Of a stretch of 64,000 nt of DNA, positions 1-10,640 are shown piece after piece (position 1 is the stretch's first letter; each line of letters starts with the position of its first letter). The stretch is from Phymorhynchus buccinoides (lineage: Eukaryota > Mollusca > Gastropoda > Neogastropoda > Raphitomidae), in contig CM065710.1 of NCBI GenBank assembly GCA_017654935.2, positions 16,509,815 through 16,573,814 of the forward strand. The letters run 5' to 3'. The position numbers and the translations under genes are program-made. The notes under the pieces are model-generated. The model ran no database searches and was not told the DNA's origin. It saw only the letters and a list, made by a program, of their open reading frames with translations.

Positions 1-77
1 AAATAAATGAATAACCCCCCACCCACCCACCCCCCAAAAAAACAAAATGCAGTAGAAAATATGAGAATGTCAAAAAT

Positions 78-84
78 TGCTTCG

Positions 85-131
<47 letters not shown>

Positions 132-145
132 ACACAAACAAAGCA
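78..145. repeat. (CA)n/(CG)n microsatellite
   Basis: Alternating CA then CG dinucleotides. The inverted counterpart is the GT-rich stretch at 29757-29830. In A3 this position falls at the edge of the N gap. Confidence 0.9.
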
Positions 146-256
146 CACACACACTACAAAATTGGATTTTACTAAAGAACAGGTGCATGCACAAAAGTTG
201 ACACAAAATACTGGTTTGACGTCCAAAACGTAATGGCGTCTGATTGGTCCAGGGCG

Positions 257-392
257 TGTAATCATGAGCGCGTCTTAGACAGTCATAACTGGTAGTAGTA
301 TGTAAATTAGGCTAAACAGCCGACCGTTTGAGGAGTTTAGTCTAATTCACATAGTACTAGTGTTGACCGTCTGAGACGCATTCGTGACTACA
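257..392. mobile_element. Small MITE-like element with imperfect terminal inverted repeats
   Basis: The left end (TGTAATCATGAG, then GTCTTAGACAGTC) is an imperfect reverse complement of the right end (GACCGTCTGAGAC, then CGTGACTACA), over about 40 bases. Related sequence recurs in A2 and A3 and, with different 3' ends, near 10540-10640 and 11960-12062. It lies directly beside the 24-bp array. Confidence 0.6.
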
Positions 393-444
393 GTCAGGGC
401 AAGATCAAAATCTGATCACGAATATGCGTGCTCTTCTGCACGTA

Positions 445-1677
445 CATTCGACTGTAGGCTGCATTGTAGATTCGACTGTAGGCTGCACCGTATATTCGAC
501 TGTAGGCTGCATGGTATATTCGACTGTAGGCTGCACCGTATATTCGACTGTAGGCTGCACCGTATATTCGACTGTAGGCTGCACCGTATATTCGACTGTA
601 GGCTGCATGGTATATTCGACTGTAGGCTGCACCGTATATTCGACTGTAGGCTGCATGGTATATTCGACTGTAGGCTGCATTGTATATTCGACTGTAGGCT
701 GCATGGTATATTCGACTGTAGGCTGCACCGTATATTCGACTGTAGGCTGCATGGTATATTCGACTGTAGGTTGCATGGTATATTCGACTGTAGGCTGCAT
801 TGTATATTCGACTGTAGGCTGCATGGTGTATATTCGACTGTAGGCTGCATGGTATATTCGACTGTAGGCTGCATGGTATATTCGACTGTAGGCTGCATGG
901 TATATTCGACTGTAGGCTGCACCGTATATTCGACTGTAGGCTGCACCGTATATTCGACTGTAGGCTGCATGGTATATTCGACTGTAGGCTGCACCGTATA
1001 TTCGACTGTAGGCTGCACCGTATATTCGACTGTAGGCTGCATGGTATATTCGACTGTAGGCTGCATGGTATATTCGACTGTAGGCTGCACCGTATATTCG
1101 ACTGTAGGCTGCACCGTATATTCGACTGTAGGTTGCATGGTATATTCGACTGTAGGCTGCACCGTATATTCGACTGTAGGCTGCATGGTATATTCGACTG
1201 TAGGCTGCACCGTATATTCGACTGTAGGCTGCATGGTATATTCGACTGTAGGCTGCATTGTAGATTCGACTGTAGGCTGCATGGTATATTCGACTGTAGG
1301 CTGCACCGTATATTCGACTGTAGGCTGCATGGTATATTCGACTGTAGGCTGCACCGTATATTCGACTGTAGGCTGCATGGTATATTCGACTGTAGGCTGC
1401 ATGGTATATTCGACTGTAGGCTGCATGGTATATTCGACTGTAGGCTGCATGGTATATTCGACTGTAAGCTGCACCATATATTCGACTGTAGGCTGCATGG
1501 TATATTCGACTGTAGGTTGCATGGTATATTCGACTGTAGGCTGCACCGTATATTCGACTGTAGGCTGCACCGTATATTCGACTGTAGGCTGCACCGTATA
1601 TTCGACTGTAGGCTGCATTGTAGATTCGACTGTAGGCTGCACCGTATATTCGATTGTAGGCTGCATGGTATATTTGA
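445..1677. repeat. 24-bp minisatellite array, A1 copy
   Basis: About 51 tandem units. Each has the core TTCGACTGTAGGCTGCA followed by one of a few 7-base tails (TGGTATA, CCGTATA, TTGTATA, rarely TTGTAGA). Because 24 is divisible by 3 and units lack stops, long ORFs of up to 454 codons appear in several frames on both strands. I treat these as non-coding. Units here are very regular, unlike the noisy A2 and A3 arrays. Confidence 0.95.
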
Positions 1678-2965
1678 TTGAATTCCACCTTCCCTCTTCT
1701 GCTTTATCACATAATGCAGACTTGCCTTGACATGAGGCTGTGTCAGACCAGTTGACATAAGCTAGAACGCCAAGGCTACATCAGAATGTTGTTATGCTCT
1801 GAATGGTTGTGCGGGGGATTGTCTTAAGCCGTGACAAGCTCCCAGCATAACATCATCAGTCTAAAATCCCCCGAAGACGGAGTGTGGCTGCCCACATGGT
1901 GGGGTAATCAAAAACGGTCACACACGTAATGTTCTCATCCCTAGCTGGTGCATTTGTACCATATTGTTCAAGTGCTCTGGCTGTTGGGATGATCCCTGGA
2001 GTCGTTAAGCCAGGGAACAACAACATAATGCAGACTGGAGTAAGAAATATTGAACAAACAACTACTTGCTCATGAATATATTTCCGAAACCAACAGATTT
2101 TAAGTCATGTTTGTATTTATTTATTCATCATTATTATTTTTATTATTATTATTATTGAAGTTTTGAAAGCAATATTGTCTGTATGATCGAAACGTGTATG
2201 TATTGTGCATGCTTCTCCAATGCTTTACTAGCTGATTCACATTTCATGCTGTGCTAGGGATCATTTATTGTTTTGTCTTTTGTTTCTTTGGTCTCCCCCA
2301 AATTCACAAATTTGTAAATTTATTGAATGATTTTTAAAAATTATTATTTCTATTTTTGTTCACTCTCAAATTCTTCTTTTGTATTCACAGTTGTAATAAG
2401 TTTCTAAATGATATTGATTAATAATGCATTTAATTTTTGTTCATTATTACATTACTTGGTTTAAATGCAGTCTCCATCATTGTGCAATGTACATTTCAGG
2501 AGCACGGTATAAGCTTCGAGCTTGTTGTTGCTCTAATTGTCTTTCTGTTTGGCTACGTTTTGAAATGAATAAAGATTTGTTTAAACCCAAAAACAACAAA
2601 GAGATGCAATAACATTCAGGAATACCCAAGACCACGAATTGCTCACAGTTTTCAGGAAACCCGCTTAAATGCCTTGAAGCCCGCGTGTAGAAAAATGTAT
2701 TGTAATTTTAGTACTTATCAAGAAGACGGATTGCCTTTGACTTTCTTGATACCAAAATGTGAATCAAGAACCCGGCCAAGGGTCCTTGGCTATTCACTGT
2801 GTCTGTACATGTGATGCAAGTGAAACTGACCCATGGCCAATATTAAAATGATGCGGCTGTGCCCAATGGAAGGTGTTTTTACCAGTGGCAGTTCTCCTCG
2901 CACACCCTAAAGAATTGTTGGTGGTTGTCACTCCACGGGTGGAGTGAATGTGTGGGTGGCTCCAT
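1678..2965. other. Non-coding stretch with one SINE-like repeat
   Basis: About 1862-2020 is a dispersed repeat starting GAAGACGGAGTGTGGCTGCC and ending in an AACAACAACA tail; a related copy sits at 2975-3130. The rest, about 2040-2860, is AT-rich with short ATT runs, and I see no gene in it. The 62-codon ORF at 2424-2612 shows no recognisable protein. Confidence 0.6.
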
Positions 2966-3135
2966 GAATGGAGCGAAAGTCCTCTGAAGACGGAGTATGG
3001 CCGCCCATGTGGCGGGGCACTTTAAAAGCAGCCATGCACGTAATCTTCCCACCCAAGGCCATGCGAAATGTTCACATGGCACTGGGTGTGCCCCCAGAGT
3101 GTTAAGCTGGGGAACGAAAACAACAACAACGAATC
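2966..3135 (+). repeat. SINE-like dispersed repeat
   Basis: Shares GAAGACGGAGTATGGCCGCC and GGCGGGGCA with the repeat at 1862-2020 and also ends in AACAACAACAACG. Copies lie in A2 near 26715-26890 and A3 near 35460-35625. No tRNA-type promoter boxes were identified, so the class is uncertain. Confidence 0.5.
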
Positions 3136-3220
3136 GAGAACATTCTCATTTTCAGTGAAATATAAGTGTATTATTTGGCCAAGTTCTAAAAAGACCATTT
3201 CTTTATCACCATCAGCAGCA

Positions 3221-3671
3221 TTAACCTTTAACGGATCATGCTTTTGACTACACAGACACGATGGCGGGGGTCTTCCACGACCCCTACTCAGCAAAGAGCG
3301 AATTCCTAGGTGTTTATCCCTGTCCCGATGGCGGGGGTCTCCCACGACCCCTACTTGTCAATGAGTCACCATGTGTTTATCCCTGTCCGGATGGCGGGGG
3401 TCTCCCACGACCCCTACTCAATGCACTGCAGTGCTCTTTAAAGTAGGGGTCGTGGGAGACCCCCGTCATCCGGACAGGTATATCAAAATTACGCGTCATA
3501 TTACGTCATGTATATTTTATACACATTAATGAAATTTAACACACTTAAAGCCATTTACGTTGTTGACAAAGTCATGACATTTCGTGAAGATTGCTTAAAT
3601 AGTTTTAGAGATATGGCATGTTTTGTGTGTCAAGGGGTCGTGGGCGACCCCAGAAGTCCGGTAAAGGTTAA
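3221..3671. mobile_element. TTAA-flanked MITE (piggyBac-like), A1 copy
   Basis: Bounded by TTAA on both sides, with ends CCTTTAACGGA and TCCGGTAAAGG that are inverted repeats with one mismatch. This is the organisation of non-autonomous piggyBac-type elements. Inside are three direct copies of a block with GGATGGCGGGGGTCTCCCAC and one inverted copy. The third and the inverted copy form a nearly perfect hairpin of about 37 bp at about 3385-3478. There is no transposase. Confidence 0.7.
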
Positions 3672-4114
3672 GTGAATATAACCATCATATTAAAGCATGC
3701 ACTGTCAAATACAGTATATACAAGACACTGTTTTTTATATATACTTGTTCCCATCACCAACAATTAATGAACGTATTGTCAAATATATATTTTATTATTA
3801 TGTCATATATATAGGTATGAAAAATTTCAGTTTACTGCTGGCAACATTCCGTCAGCCTACAGGACTCAAAAGTTAGAGCATTTGAAATGCAATAATAGGA
3901 AAATTGTTTAAAACCGTTTATTTTTTCATATTTTTACTTTTGGAACATTCTTATTTTCACACTTTCACTTAAAATGTTTATCATTTCTAATTTACTTGAG
4001 TGCTGGTGGTGTTTTTTTTAGCCTTTTACCAATATACAGGAAGAGACATTCCATTTGTGGAACAATCTTCTTGTTGAGGGGAGAGTAGTTCCACCTTGGT
4101 AGGTTAAGACCCCA

Positions 4115-4214
4115 TCCAGTGCCGAGCTGATGAGACTCCCTAGAGTTGAAACAGCTGTCCTCGGCTGGGTTCTGCCATTGCCTCCCTAATAAGGAGGAGA
4201 AACTAAGCTAGCAC
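4115..4214 (+). ncRNA. Hammerhead ribozyme element, A1 copy
   Basis: The order is that of a type I hammerhead. Stem I 5' strand GCCGAG (4121-4126); core CUGAUGA (4127-4133); stem II GACUC, loop CCUA, GAGUU (4134-4147, closed by a G.U pair). Then GAAA (4148-4151), a very short stem III (A-C, loop AGCU, G-U), cleavage triplet GUC (4157-4159), and stem I 3' strand CUCGGC (4160-4165). Stem I can extend through CCA/UGG. Downstream is a CCTCC/GGAGG hairpin (4181-4197) and then AGCAC (4210-4214), a module shared with the element at 52327. Such ribozymes with minimal stem III are known from animal retroelements and retrozymes. Confidence 0.85.
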
Positions 4215-4854
4215 TCTTTATGTTTTTCAGAACATAGATCAAGATACCAAGTTAGCATATAACTGTTTTTTTGTTTTAATGTTCGTTTCAAAGACATAGG
4301 GACAAAAAAGTTTTAAACAATTTTCCTATATATATATATATATATATATATATGGTTAAGATATAAAACAATTTTAAACATTTTCTTTATCACCATGACA
4401 ATTATGGTGAACAATAATTATGCAGATGCGTAAATAAAAAGTAATTATTTTGTGTACACCAATGTTTCTTAAATGTACAGAAAATAAAATAATGCTACAT
4501 AATTATACAATTATCGTGAAGCGTGAGTGACTCGATCCCTTTTTTTTTCTTTTTCCTCCTTTTAACCCGCGACTTATAAATCCATTTCTATTCGGTCTTA
4601 GGATGTACAGGGTGTCTCATAAAAAATGAAACCCGACTAAATGTGATGCAGCACAGGAAAACCAGGCTAATGTCATAAATGATCACTTTTGACTTATTCA
4701 TATTTTCAGAAAGGCCAGACACAACAGATTAACAGGCAAAAAACAGAATTCATCTATCTGTGATAGTTTATTTTGAACAATTTTTCAATCAATAAAATCT
4801 CTCTCTCTTTCTCTCTTTCTCTCTTTCTTTCTCTCTCTTGTGGCTGACCGACTT
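4215..4854. other. AT-rich non-coding spacer
   Basis: Contains a (TA)n tract at about 4328-4352, a CT-rich stretch at 4800-4840 and a GGGTGTCTCATAAAAAATGA motif near 4610. I see no gene. The preceding gap, 3672-4114, is likewise AT-rich without coding signal. Confidence 0.6.
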
Positions 4855-5385
4855 TAGCTGGGTATTCGCGTACTGCATCACAAATAACTTACAGTGAAAG
4901 ATTAAAATTCCTGGGATTACCTTCTCTGAAGGGAAGAAGAGTCAGGGGAGACCTTATACAAGTATATAAAATAATGAATAATATTGATGACAGACTTTAA
5001 CAACCTTTTTGTTAAAAGTATCACGAACATGACACGAAATAGTACAGAGAAGTTATTTTTAAAGACGATCACTTACTAACATTTGCAAGTGTTACTTTTC
5101 TAACCGAGTTGTTCAATACTGGAATAATTTGTCAACTAACATTAAGGCTGCACCTAACATAAAATATATTCAAAAATCTTCTGGACAATGACACAATGAT
5201 GTCACATTTTTATAATACTTTCAATGAATTATAAATTTAAAAAAAATCCATTCCATATTTTTTTTAAAAATTTTATAGTTTAGCTTTAGAAAGCAAGCCA
5301 CCTTGAAACAAATCAAAGTCACAAACGAGAAAGGGCGTAAAAGGGCCGCGAGGCCCACTTCTAGCCCTAATTACTACTACTACAG

Positions 5386-5433
<48 letters not shown>

Positions 5434-5460
5434 AGTACTACTACTACTAAATTGGTGATA
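4855..5460 (+). mobile_element. LINE 3' fragment with (TAC)n tail, A1 copy
   Basis: Conceptual pieces such as SERLKFLGL and RRVRGDLIQVYKIMNN match the C-terminal region after the reverse transcriptase in CR1/Jockey-type LINE proteins. They are followed by a GC-rich hairpin (GGGCCGCGAGGCCC) and an ACT microsatellite tail typical of a 3' end. Frames are broken, so it is a dead 5'-truncated copy. The longest surviving reading frame is in A2 (24749-24973, minus strand). Confidence 0.75.
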
Positions 5461-6689
5461 CACTTTTTAATTTACAAGATATTGTTTTGATTTTTCGGGT
5501 TTGTAAAGAAAATTCCATGCACGAAAGATCACAGCAATTTGTTGTTTTCCAGGATTCATTTGTGTGCTCCAGAAATTACCAGTGGCCATGGTACCCCATT
5601 TTAAGAAGAAGAAGAAGCCCTTTTTGAGGTCTAAAAACTCTTTCGGAATTTGAATTCTTCGTTTGCAATTTGAATTTCTATGGTATCTGGACAACCTGGT
5701 ATCTGGACAACCTGTCGCGTGCAAATTTGCAGCTCGTGCAAATTTGCAGCTCGCTACTATGAGAGTGTGTATCAAAACACTATCTGAACGATCTTAGACG
5801 GAAAAAGTGCTGTCTCTATAGGGGATTTGAAGAATGAAAATATCACTTTTTTCGTAAAGAAATTAAGTAATAATTTCTGTCCCGGATAGTACACTTGACA
5901 CTTGGGGTGCAAGTGAAGTTATAGTGTGCGTGCACTACAAATGCACTTGTAGAGCTGCAAATTTGCACGCGACACCTTGGGCCTACAATACTGTCTTGCA
6001 GTTCCATTTTTAGGGCAAAAAAAAAGACAGTTGTGTTCGAGAAACTGACAATTTATCGACAAATGAAAATGGATGCAAAAGTGTTTTTATACCCCTCGAA
6101 AAGGGACTTTTCCAAACATGGGTTACCATGGAAACTTGTTATTTTTTTTTAGTCCACCCCCCACCCCCCACCCCACCCCACCCCCAAGGCATTTTGGAAA
6201 AAGAAAACCACCAAAATGTTGAAATCTTTCATGCAATGAATTTTCTTCGTAAACCTGTCAAATTATGATAGCTTTATTATTATTTTAAAAAAAATCTTAA
6301 CAAAAAAATATTATTGTGGGTTTCATTTTTTTTGAGTCATTGTTTTTGATGTGACCCAGCACCACGAAAGGGACATTAAGTGTCAAACTAACCATTCTGA
6401 GAAAATTATACATGTGAAAACTTCAGACAATTATCTTTTTACTGATACAAGCACCATGCTTGTGTCTTTTCCCGTTCCAAAGTTATGAGTGTTTAAAGTT
6501 AGTAGGACGAGCGTCGGCCATTTTGAGAAAACACAATCTAAGGTCTAGCCTAGCTGAAGAAAATGCTTTGACCTGCTCGTTTTAAAGCACCTATAAGGCC
6601 ACTTAGAGACCATTATTAAAGGTTATCCTTTATACATATGAAAGATAAGACGTTAGAGAACACACAAATACCCACAACTCAAAATTGAC
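5461..6689. other. Non-coding stretch containing a foldback MITE
   Basis: 5711-5976 is a MITE-like element with inverted ends of about 25 bp (CCTGTCGCGTGCAAATTTGC and its complement). The left end is partly doubled by a second GTGCAAATTTGCAGCTC. Copies are at 23819-24083 and 38215-38470. The rest holds a C-rich run near 6152-6185 and AT-rich sequence. The 102-codon ORF at 5467-5775 resembles nothing known to me and overlaps the MITE. Confidence 0.55.
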
Positions 6690-6905
6690 CCAGACTACAG
6701 AGCGACTAGTCTACCTCCGTATCAAGACCCCTGCCTTCAAATCCAGACTACAGAGCGACTAGTCTACCTCCGTTTAAAGACCCCTCCATTCAAATCCAGA
6801 CTACAGAGTGACTAGTCTACCTCCGTATAAAGTCCCCTCCCTTCAAATCCAGACTAACAGAGTGACTAGTCTACCTCCGTATAAGACCCCTCCCTTTATA
6901 GGACT
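6690..6905. repeat. Four tandem copies of a ~57-bp unit
   Basis: Each unit contains CAGACTACAGAG, GACTAGTCTACCTCCGT and AAGACCCCT. They lead into GGAGGTTCCACTGTAC, which resembles the end of the pogo/Tigger-like repeats at 55.66 and 56.1-56.8 kb. Copies are at 22880-23100 and 39187-39400. Confidence 0.8.
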
Positions 6906-6924
6906 TAATTTTGACTGATTTTCA

Positions 6925-7399
6925 ATGTCATATTACGGAGGTTCCACTGTACTTCTGTCGTATGCAGAAAAAACCCTCAATCACTTAGAAGATTCCCCAT
7001 GCAAGAAGTCAGAGTGTAAAACTTGTACTTTCATCAATCCATCCACAACAATTCAAGGTCCATCAAATCAAACCTTCCTTGTGAAAGCACACTTCACCTG
7101 CCAGACCCAAAACCTTGTCTACGTCCTTACGTGCACTCTGTGCCCGATGATGTATGTGGGAGAAACCTACAGGTCGCTCAATGACTGATTCAAAGAACAC
7201 AGGGACAGCATACTCGCAGGAAAAGATACGTCAGTTGCAAACCACTTCATCTCTGACCACCACAACTTGTCGCACATCAGAGTGGCAGCCCTCTGGCGCA
7301 ATGGGCGAAAAGGAGGGCCAATACCGGAAATTCATGGAAAGCCAACTTAGCCAGCGCCTTGGTACCTTGAATCCACATGGACTCAATGTCAGGGAATAA
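6925..7399 (+). pseudogene. Penelope-like element, GIY-YIG endonuclease fragment, A1 copy
   Basis: Encodes a cysteine cluster (CKKSECKTC), then HFTCQTQNLVYVLTC and MMYVGETYRSL, the GIY-YIG core of Penelope-like retroelements. Downstream peptide pieces end LGTLNPHGLNVRE, a usual C-terminus for this family. It is dead: an in-frame TGA at 7186-7188 cuts the domain, and an extra A near 7304-7308 shifts the frame. The reverse transcriptase is absent, so the copy is 5'-truncated. The TGA is present in all three A copies. Confidence 0.88.
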
Positions 7400-8114
7400 A
7401 CATTGTTCCATCTCATCAACCCCCATCCCCATCCCCCCTTCACCCCCCTACCCCCAATGCTGTTTTTCCAACACCCCCTACTCTTCCCTTTCCCTCTGCA
7501 ACAGCCATCTACACCCCATACCCCCCCCCCCTTTCCCTCCCCCCTCCCCCCACCTCACTTGTTGCCCTTGTACCCTTTTGCTCAATTGGCTTCTACCCTC
7601 ATAAACTGTAATCACACTATTGTTCCACTACCCCACTATTTCTCTCCCACTGACCGTTGGGCTGAATGTGAACTATACTCACAAGAGGAGGATCTACAAC
7701 CTGCCAACTTTGCTGTCTTCACTTCATGACTAAGTGCTTAGGGCACGGAACGTTGAAGTTTTCCTCTTCACAGGTACCTTGTTTTTTCTACCCACCATTT
7801 CTACGTCAATCACTTAGGTTACGTTTCTGGTTACCGGTATACAATACCAACAAAATATGGACTGGATTCCCAGATTGTCATGACTGGACATTATACATTC
7901 TTCTCCCAAACTCAAGATCTCCCTCAAAATAAACTTGAACCAAAACGTTAAGCAACCCCTAATATTAGTGGTGCAGGCGTGTAACCCCCATAACCGTAAC
8001 TTGCATGTAAATAAAGTGGAAATTAGTCATGCATGTTGGTAAAAATAGATAGGCTAAATTTGTATTGATTTAAGAAATTAAAAAAACAATAACTGCTGAT
8101 CACTCAGATAAAAC
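7400..8114 (+). other. Penelope-like 3' region with degenerate hammerhead-like fold
   Basis: C-rich DNA (7425-7560), then a likely element 3' UTR with AATAAA near 7929. At 7724-7757 an outer CTTCA/TGAAG stem encloses TGACTAA, a GTGC/GCAC hairpin and GGAAC (GAAAC in A2 and A3). That resembles the diverged hammerhead folds of Penelope-like elements, but the catalytic core is not canonical. Confidence 0.5.
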
Positions 8115-8775
8115 ATTTTGTTGCATTGTTTAGCATAGAAAGGTTGCTAAATTAAAATATGGTGCTGTTTTCCATAAAAAGGTTGCTAAATTAAAATTGT
8201 TGGCGTTGCTTAGCATAAAAAGTTAGCTTAATTGAAATATGGCGCTGTTTTCCATAAAAACGTTGCTTAATTAAAATGTGGGGCAATGTTTAGCATAAAA
8301 AGGTTGCTTATTTAAAATTTGGGGCATTGTTTAGCATAACAAGGCTGCTTAATTAAAATGTGGGGCAATGTTTAGCATAAAAAGGTTGCTTAATTAAAAT
8401 GTGGGGCAATGTTTAGTATAAAAAGGTTGCTTAATTAAAATGTGGGGCAATGTTTAGCATAAAACGGTTGCTTATTTAAAATTTGGGGCATTGTTTAGCA
8501 TAACAAGGCTGCTTAATTAAAATGTGGGGCAATGTTTAGCATAAAAAGGTTGCTTAATTAAAATGTGGGGCAATGTTTAGCATATAAAGGTTGCTTAATT
8601 AAAATGTGGGGCAATGTTTAGCATAAAAAGGTTGCTTATTTAAAATTTGGGGCATTGTTTAGCATAAAAAGGTTGCTTATTTAAACTTTTGGGCATTGTT
8701 TAGGCATAAAAAGGTTGCTTGATAAAACTTTTTTGGCGCCGTTTTGCATAAAAAAGGTTGCTTAACTTTTTTGGG
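8115..8775. repeat. ~41-bp satellite array, A1 copy
   Basis: About 15 imperfect units, each with GGTTGCTTAATTAAAATGTG and GGGCAATGTTTAGCATAAAA. The outer units are more diverged (for example GCGCTGTTTTCCATAAAA), as expected for array edges. No coding potential. Confidence 0.92.
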
Positions 8776-9176
8776 CTCCAGTTTGATCTACACCAAGTCA
8801 GGTCAACAAGGGACCCACAGGCTTGTTTTCTCGATTTCAATACTTCTTCTTCTGAGTTCCCAGGCCATAATGGGTAAGGTACATATGTGTCCGGTTTTAA
8901 GTTTTCACTGGTCTCCCCGCTAGCATACAGCCGACACATTCCGATTTTGGAGGAGCTCAAAGGAGAAAAATTATTTGGAAGATTAAAAAAAAAAAAAATG
9001 CAAGAGAATGGGGCCAATAAGTCAGAAAGACAGTAGATGATGATAGAAAGCAAAGGGAAAAGGCCAGAGTCACAGAGAGTGACGGATTAGAGGAAGTTAC
9101 AAGCACAGAACTTCCAGAAGGTGGGGGAACTATTTTTATATCCCCCTCCCCCCCGGTATCCCCACAGGGGAGGATC
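8776..9176. repeat. Dispersed repeat R forming the FMO 3' flank, A1 copy
   Basis: A ~390-bp dispersed repeat with landmarks CCCAGGCCATAATGGGTAAG, CCGACACATTCCGATTT, GAGGAAGTTACAAGCACAGA and a GGTATCCCCAC end beside a poly-C run. Other copies are at about 11448-11775, 31480-31835, 51225-51510 and (partial) 54555-54690, plus the A2/A3 counterparts. In minus-strand sense it starts right after the FMO stop codon. Confidence 0.75.
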
Positions 9177-9445
9177 TCAATACAACGCCAGCCCGATCCC
9201 CAGGATCACCATCAGAGCCAGGCCGCACAGGACGAAGCGGAGGAGGGGGAGGAAGGGGAGGGGTGTGGAGGCAGGGAGGGCGGTTCTGGTGGAGGACAGG
9301 GGGTAGCGCACCCTGTCCATGGTGGTCATGATGGCGTGCCGGGCCCCCTCCCATCGGCCAGGCCCCTGCAGGCGGTACTGGTAAGGGGTGCACGGCCCGC
9401 ACAGCACCCGCAGGGCCAGCGAGGGGTCACTCTTCAACAGAGACA
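9177..9445 (-). pseudogene. Orphan copy of the FMO terminal exon (A1)
   Basis: 269 nt encoding the same 89 residues and stop as 41670-41938, with the same ttggcag acceptor. The orientation is right for the gene, but the upstream (higher-coordinate) sequence is A2, which has no other FMO exon in this orientation. It therefore has no splicing partner unless it serves as a remote alternative last exon. The unchanged reading frame indicates a recent copy or an assembly duplicate. Confidence 0.9.
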
Positions 9446-9959
9446 CTGCCAATAGAGAGAGAGAAAATGGAGTTTTACGTCCTCTTGGTCTGAATCAGAC
9501 ACATATGGGACATTTGTAAATACAAATATGGTGGGCGGTCTGCTAATTAGGGACCTGGCAGTCTAGAATAGGATTTGATAAAAAGTAAATACGAAATAAA
9601 ATATTCATATTAGAATTAAATAAAGTACATGTTTTCTTTCAGTAAATAAAAAGCGTGTAGGACCGACTAGTGAGGCATAACTTCCAAAGAGAAAAATTTA
9701 AAGTTAAAGATAATAAATTGTCACGCGCGGCGAAAATGGTGTTTTACGTCCTCTTGGTCTGAATCAGACACATATGGGACATTTGTAAATACAAATATGG
9801 TGGGAACAATACTGGAGGCAATGCCCGGAGGCAGTACGAAACCAGTAAAGTCCCGATTTTTTTTTTTTTTTTTTATTAATACAGATAGGTGTAGCGGCGA
9901 CCACGCCTCGGTTAAACCTCATCGGCTATGGCACCGCTACAAGTGCACTGCCAATAGAG
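9446..9959. repeat. Direct repeats beside the terminal exon
   Basis: A block of about 70 bp (TTTTACGTCCTCTTGGTCTG, ACACATATGGGACATTTG) occurs at about 9470-9540 and again at 9731-9805. A short GC-rich hairpin follows (TGTAGCGG at 9892, CCGCTACA ending 9942). No gene. Equivalent blocks occur in A2 (19975-20320) and A3 (41961-42430). Confidence 0.75.
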
Positions 9960-10640
9960 ATAAGCAGTTAGTCTATTATAGTCCCGTCAACAGCTAGTGG
10001 TTATCTCAGGACTGTCACCGCATAAAGTTTGACCACGTAATAGCAAAGCACAAATCCATGAATCTTAACAACGTACAAAACCTGAAAACATACAAAAATA
10101 TATAGTACAATGGTGGACGTATGGCGATAATTTGACCGCCAGGGGCTTATCACGCTTTATTCTTAGTTGGGCCTAGTGAGAGAGAGAGAGAGGGAGGGTG
10201 GGACTCCTCCCTATCTCTCTCTCTCTCTCTTTATCCCCAACTAAGACTATAGAGAGGATTAGCCCCACTCGAGCGCTATGCCACCTGGCGGACAAAAGAG
10301 CCAGCTAAGTCGCTCATTCATAACATGACACTTCCATCATTGTACCCTATAACACACATAGCACATCCTACGACAAGGACGTGTGGTTGGACTTTAGGAG
10401 GCTGCTGGGCTCCTCTCCGTAAGCCCCCCCCCCCCCCCCCCCCACCATGATAGGTGGAAGCCTGTCAGGGAGAGAGATAAGCAGAGAGAGAGAGAGAGAG
10501 AACAACAAATATCAGAACAATATGCAGGCCCTGTAGTCACGAGTGTGTCCTTGGACAGTCAACACGGGTAGTAGTAGTATGTAAATGAGGCTGAAACAGC
10601 CAATCGTTTTTTGGGGAGTTTCGTCTAATTAACATGCTAT
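9960..10640. repeat. Internal duplicated block (partner 11280-12062)
   Basis: Shares GCAGTTAGTCTATTATAGTC, AATCTTAACAACGTACAAAA, CATCCTACGACAAGGACGTG and the MITE-like end GTAGTATGTAAATTAGGCT with 11280-12062. The block at 10136-10300 is a nested hairpin (CCGCCAG...CTGGCGG around CTTAGTTGGG...CCCAACTAAG) enclosing GA and CT runs. A poly-C run sits at about 10425-10443. Confidence 0.7.

Noticed and set aside
445..1677. CRISPR array
   Set aside because: Units are directly contiguous with no unique spacers; the genome is eukaryotic and there are no cas genes.
384..1758. ORFs of 416-454 codons on both strands in the 24-bp array (also in the A2 and A3 copies)
   Set aside because: Explained by a stop-free repeat unit whose length is a multiple of three. 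Several frames on both strands are open equally and no unique protein segment is attached.
5467..5775. 102-codon ORF conserved in all three A copies
   Set aside because: Conservation is explained by recent segment duplication. It overlaps a MITE and contains a poly-F run from a GAA repeat, with no recognisable domain.
10370..10425. Possible small exon (SYDKDVWLDFRRLLGSSP followed by GTAAGC)
   Set aside because: A GC-rich patch with a donor-like end, but too short. The related block at 11815-11870 differs mostly by amino-acid-changing substitutions, and no flanking exons are recognised.
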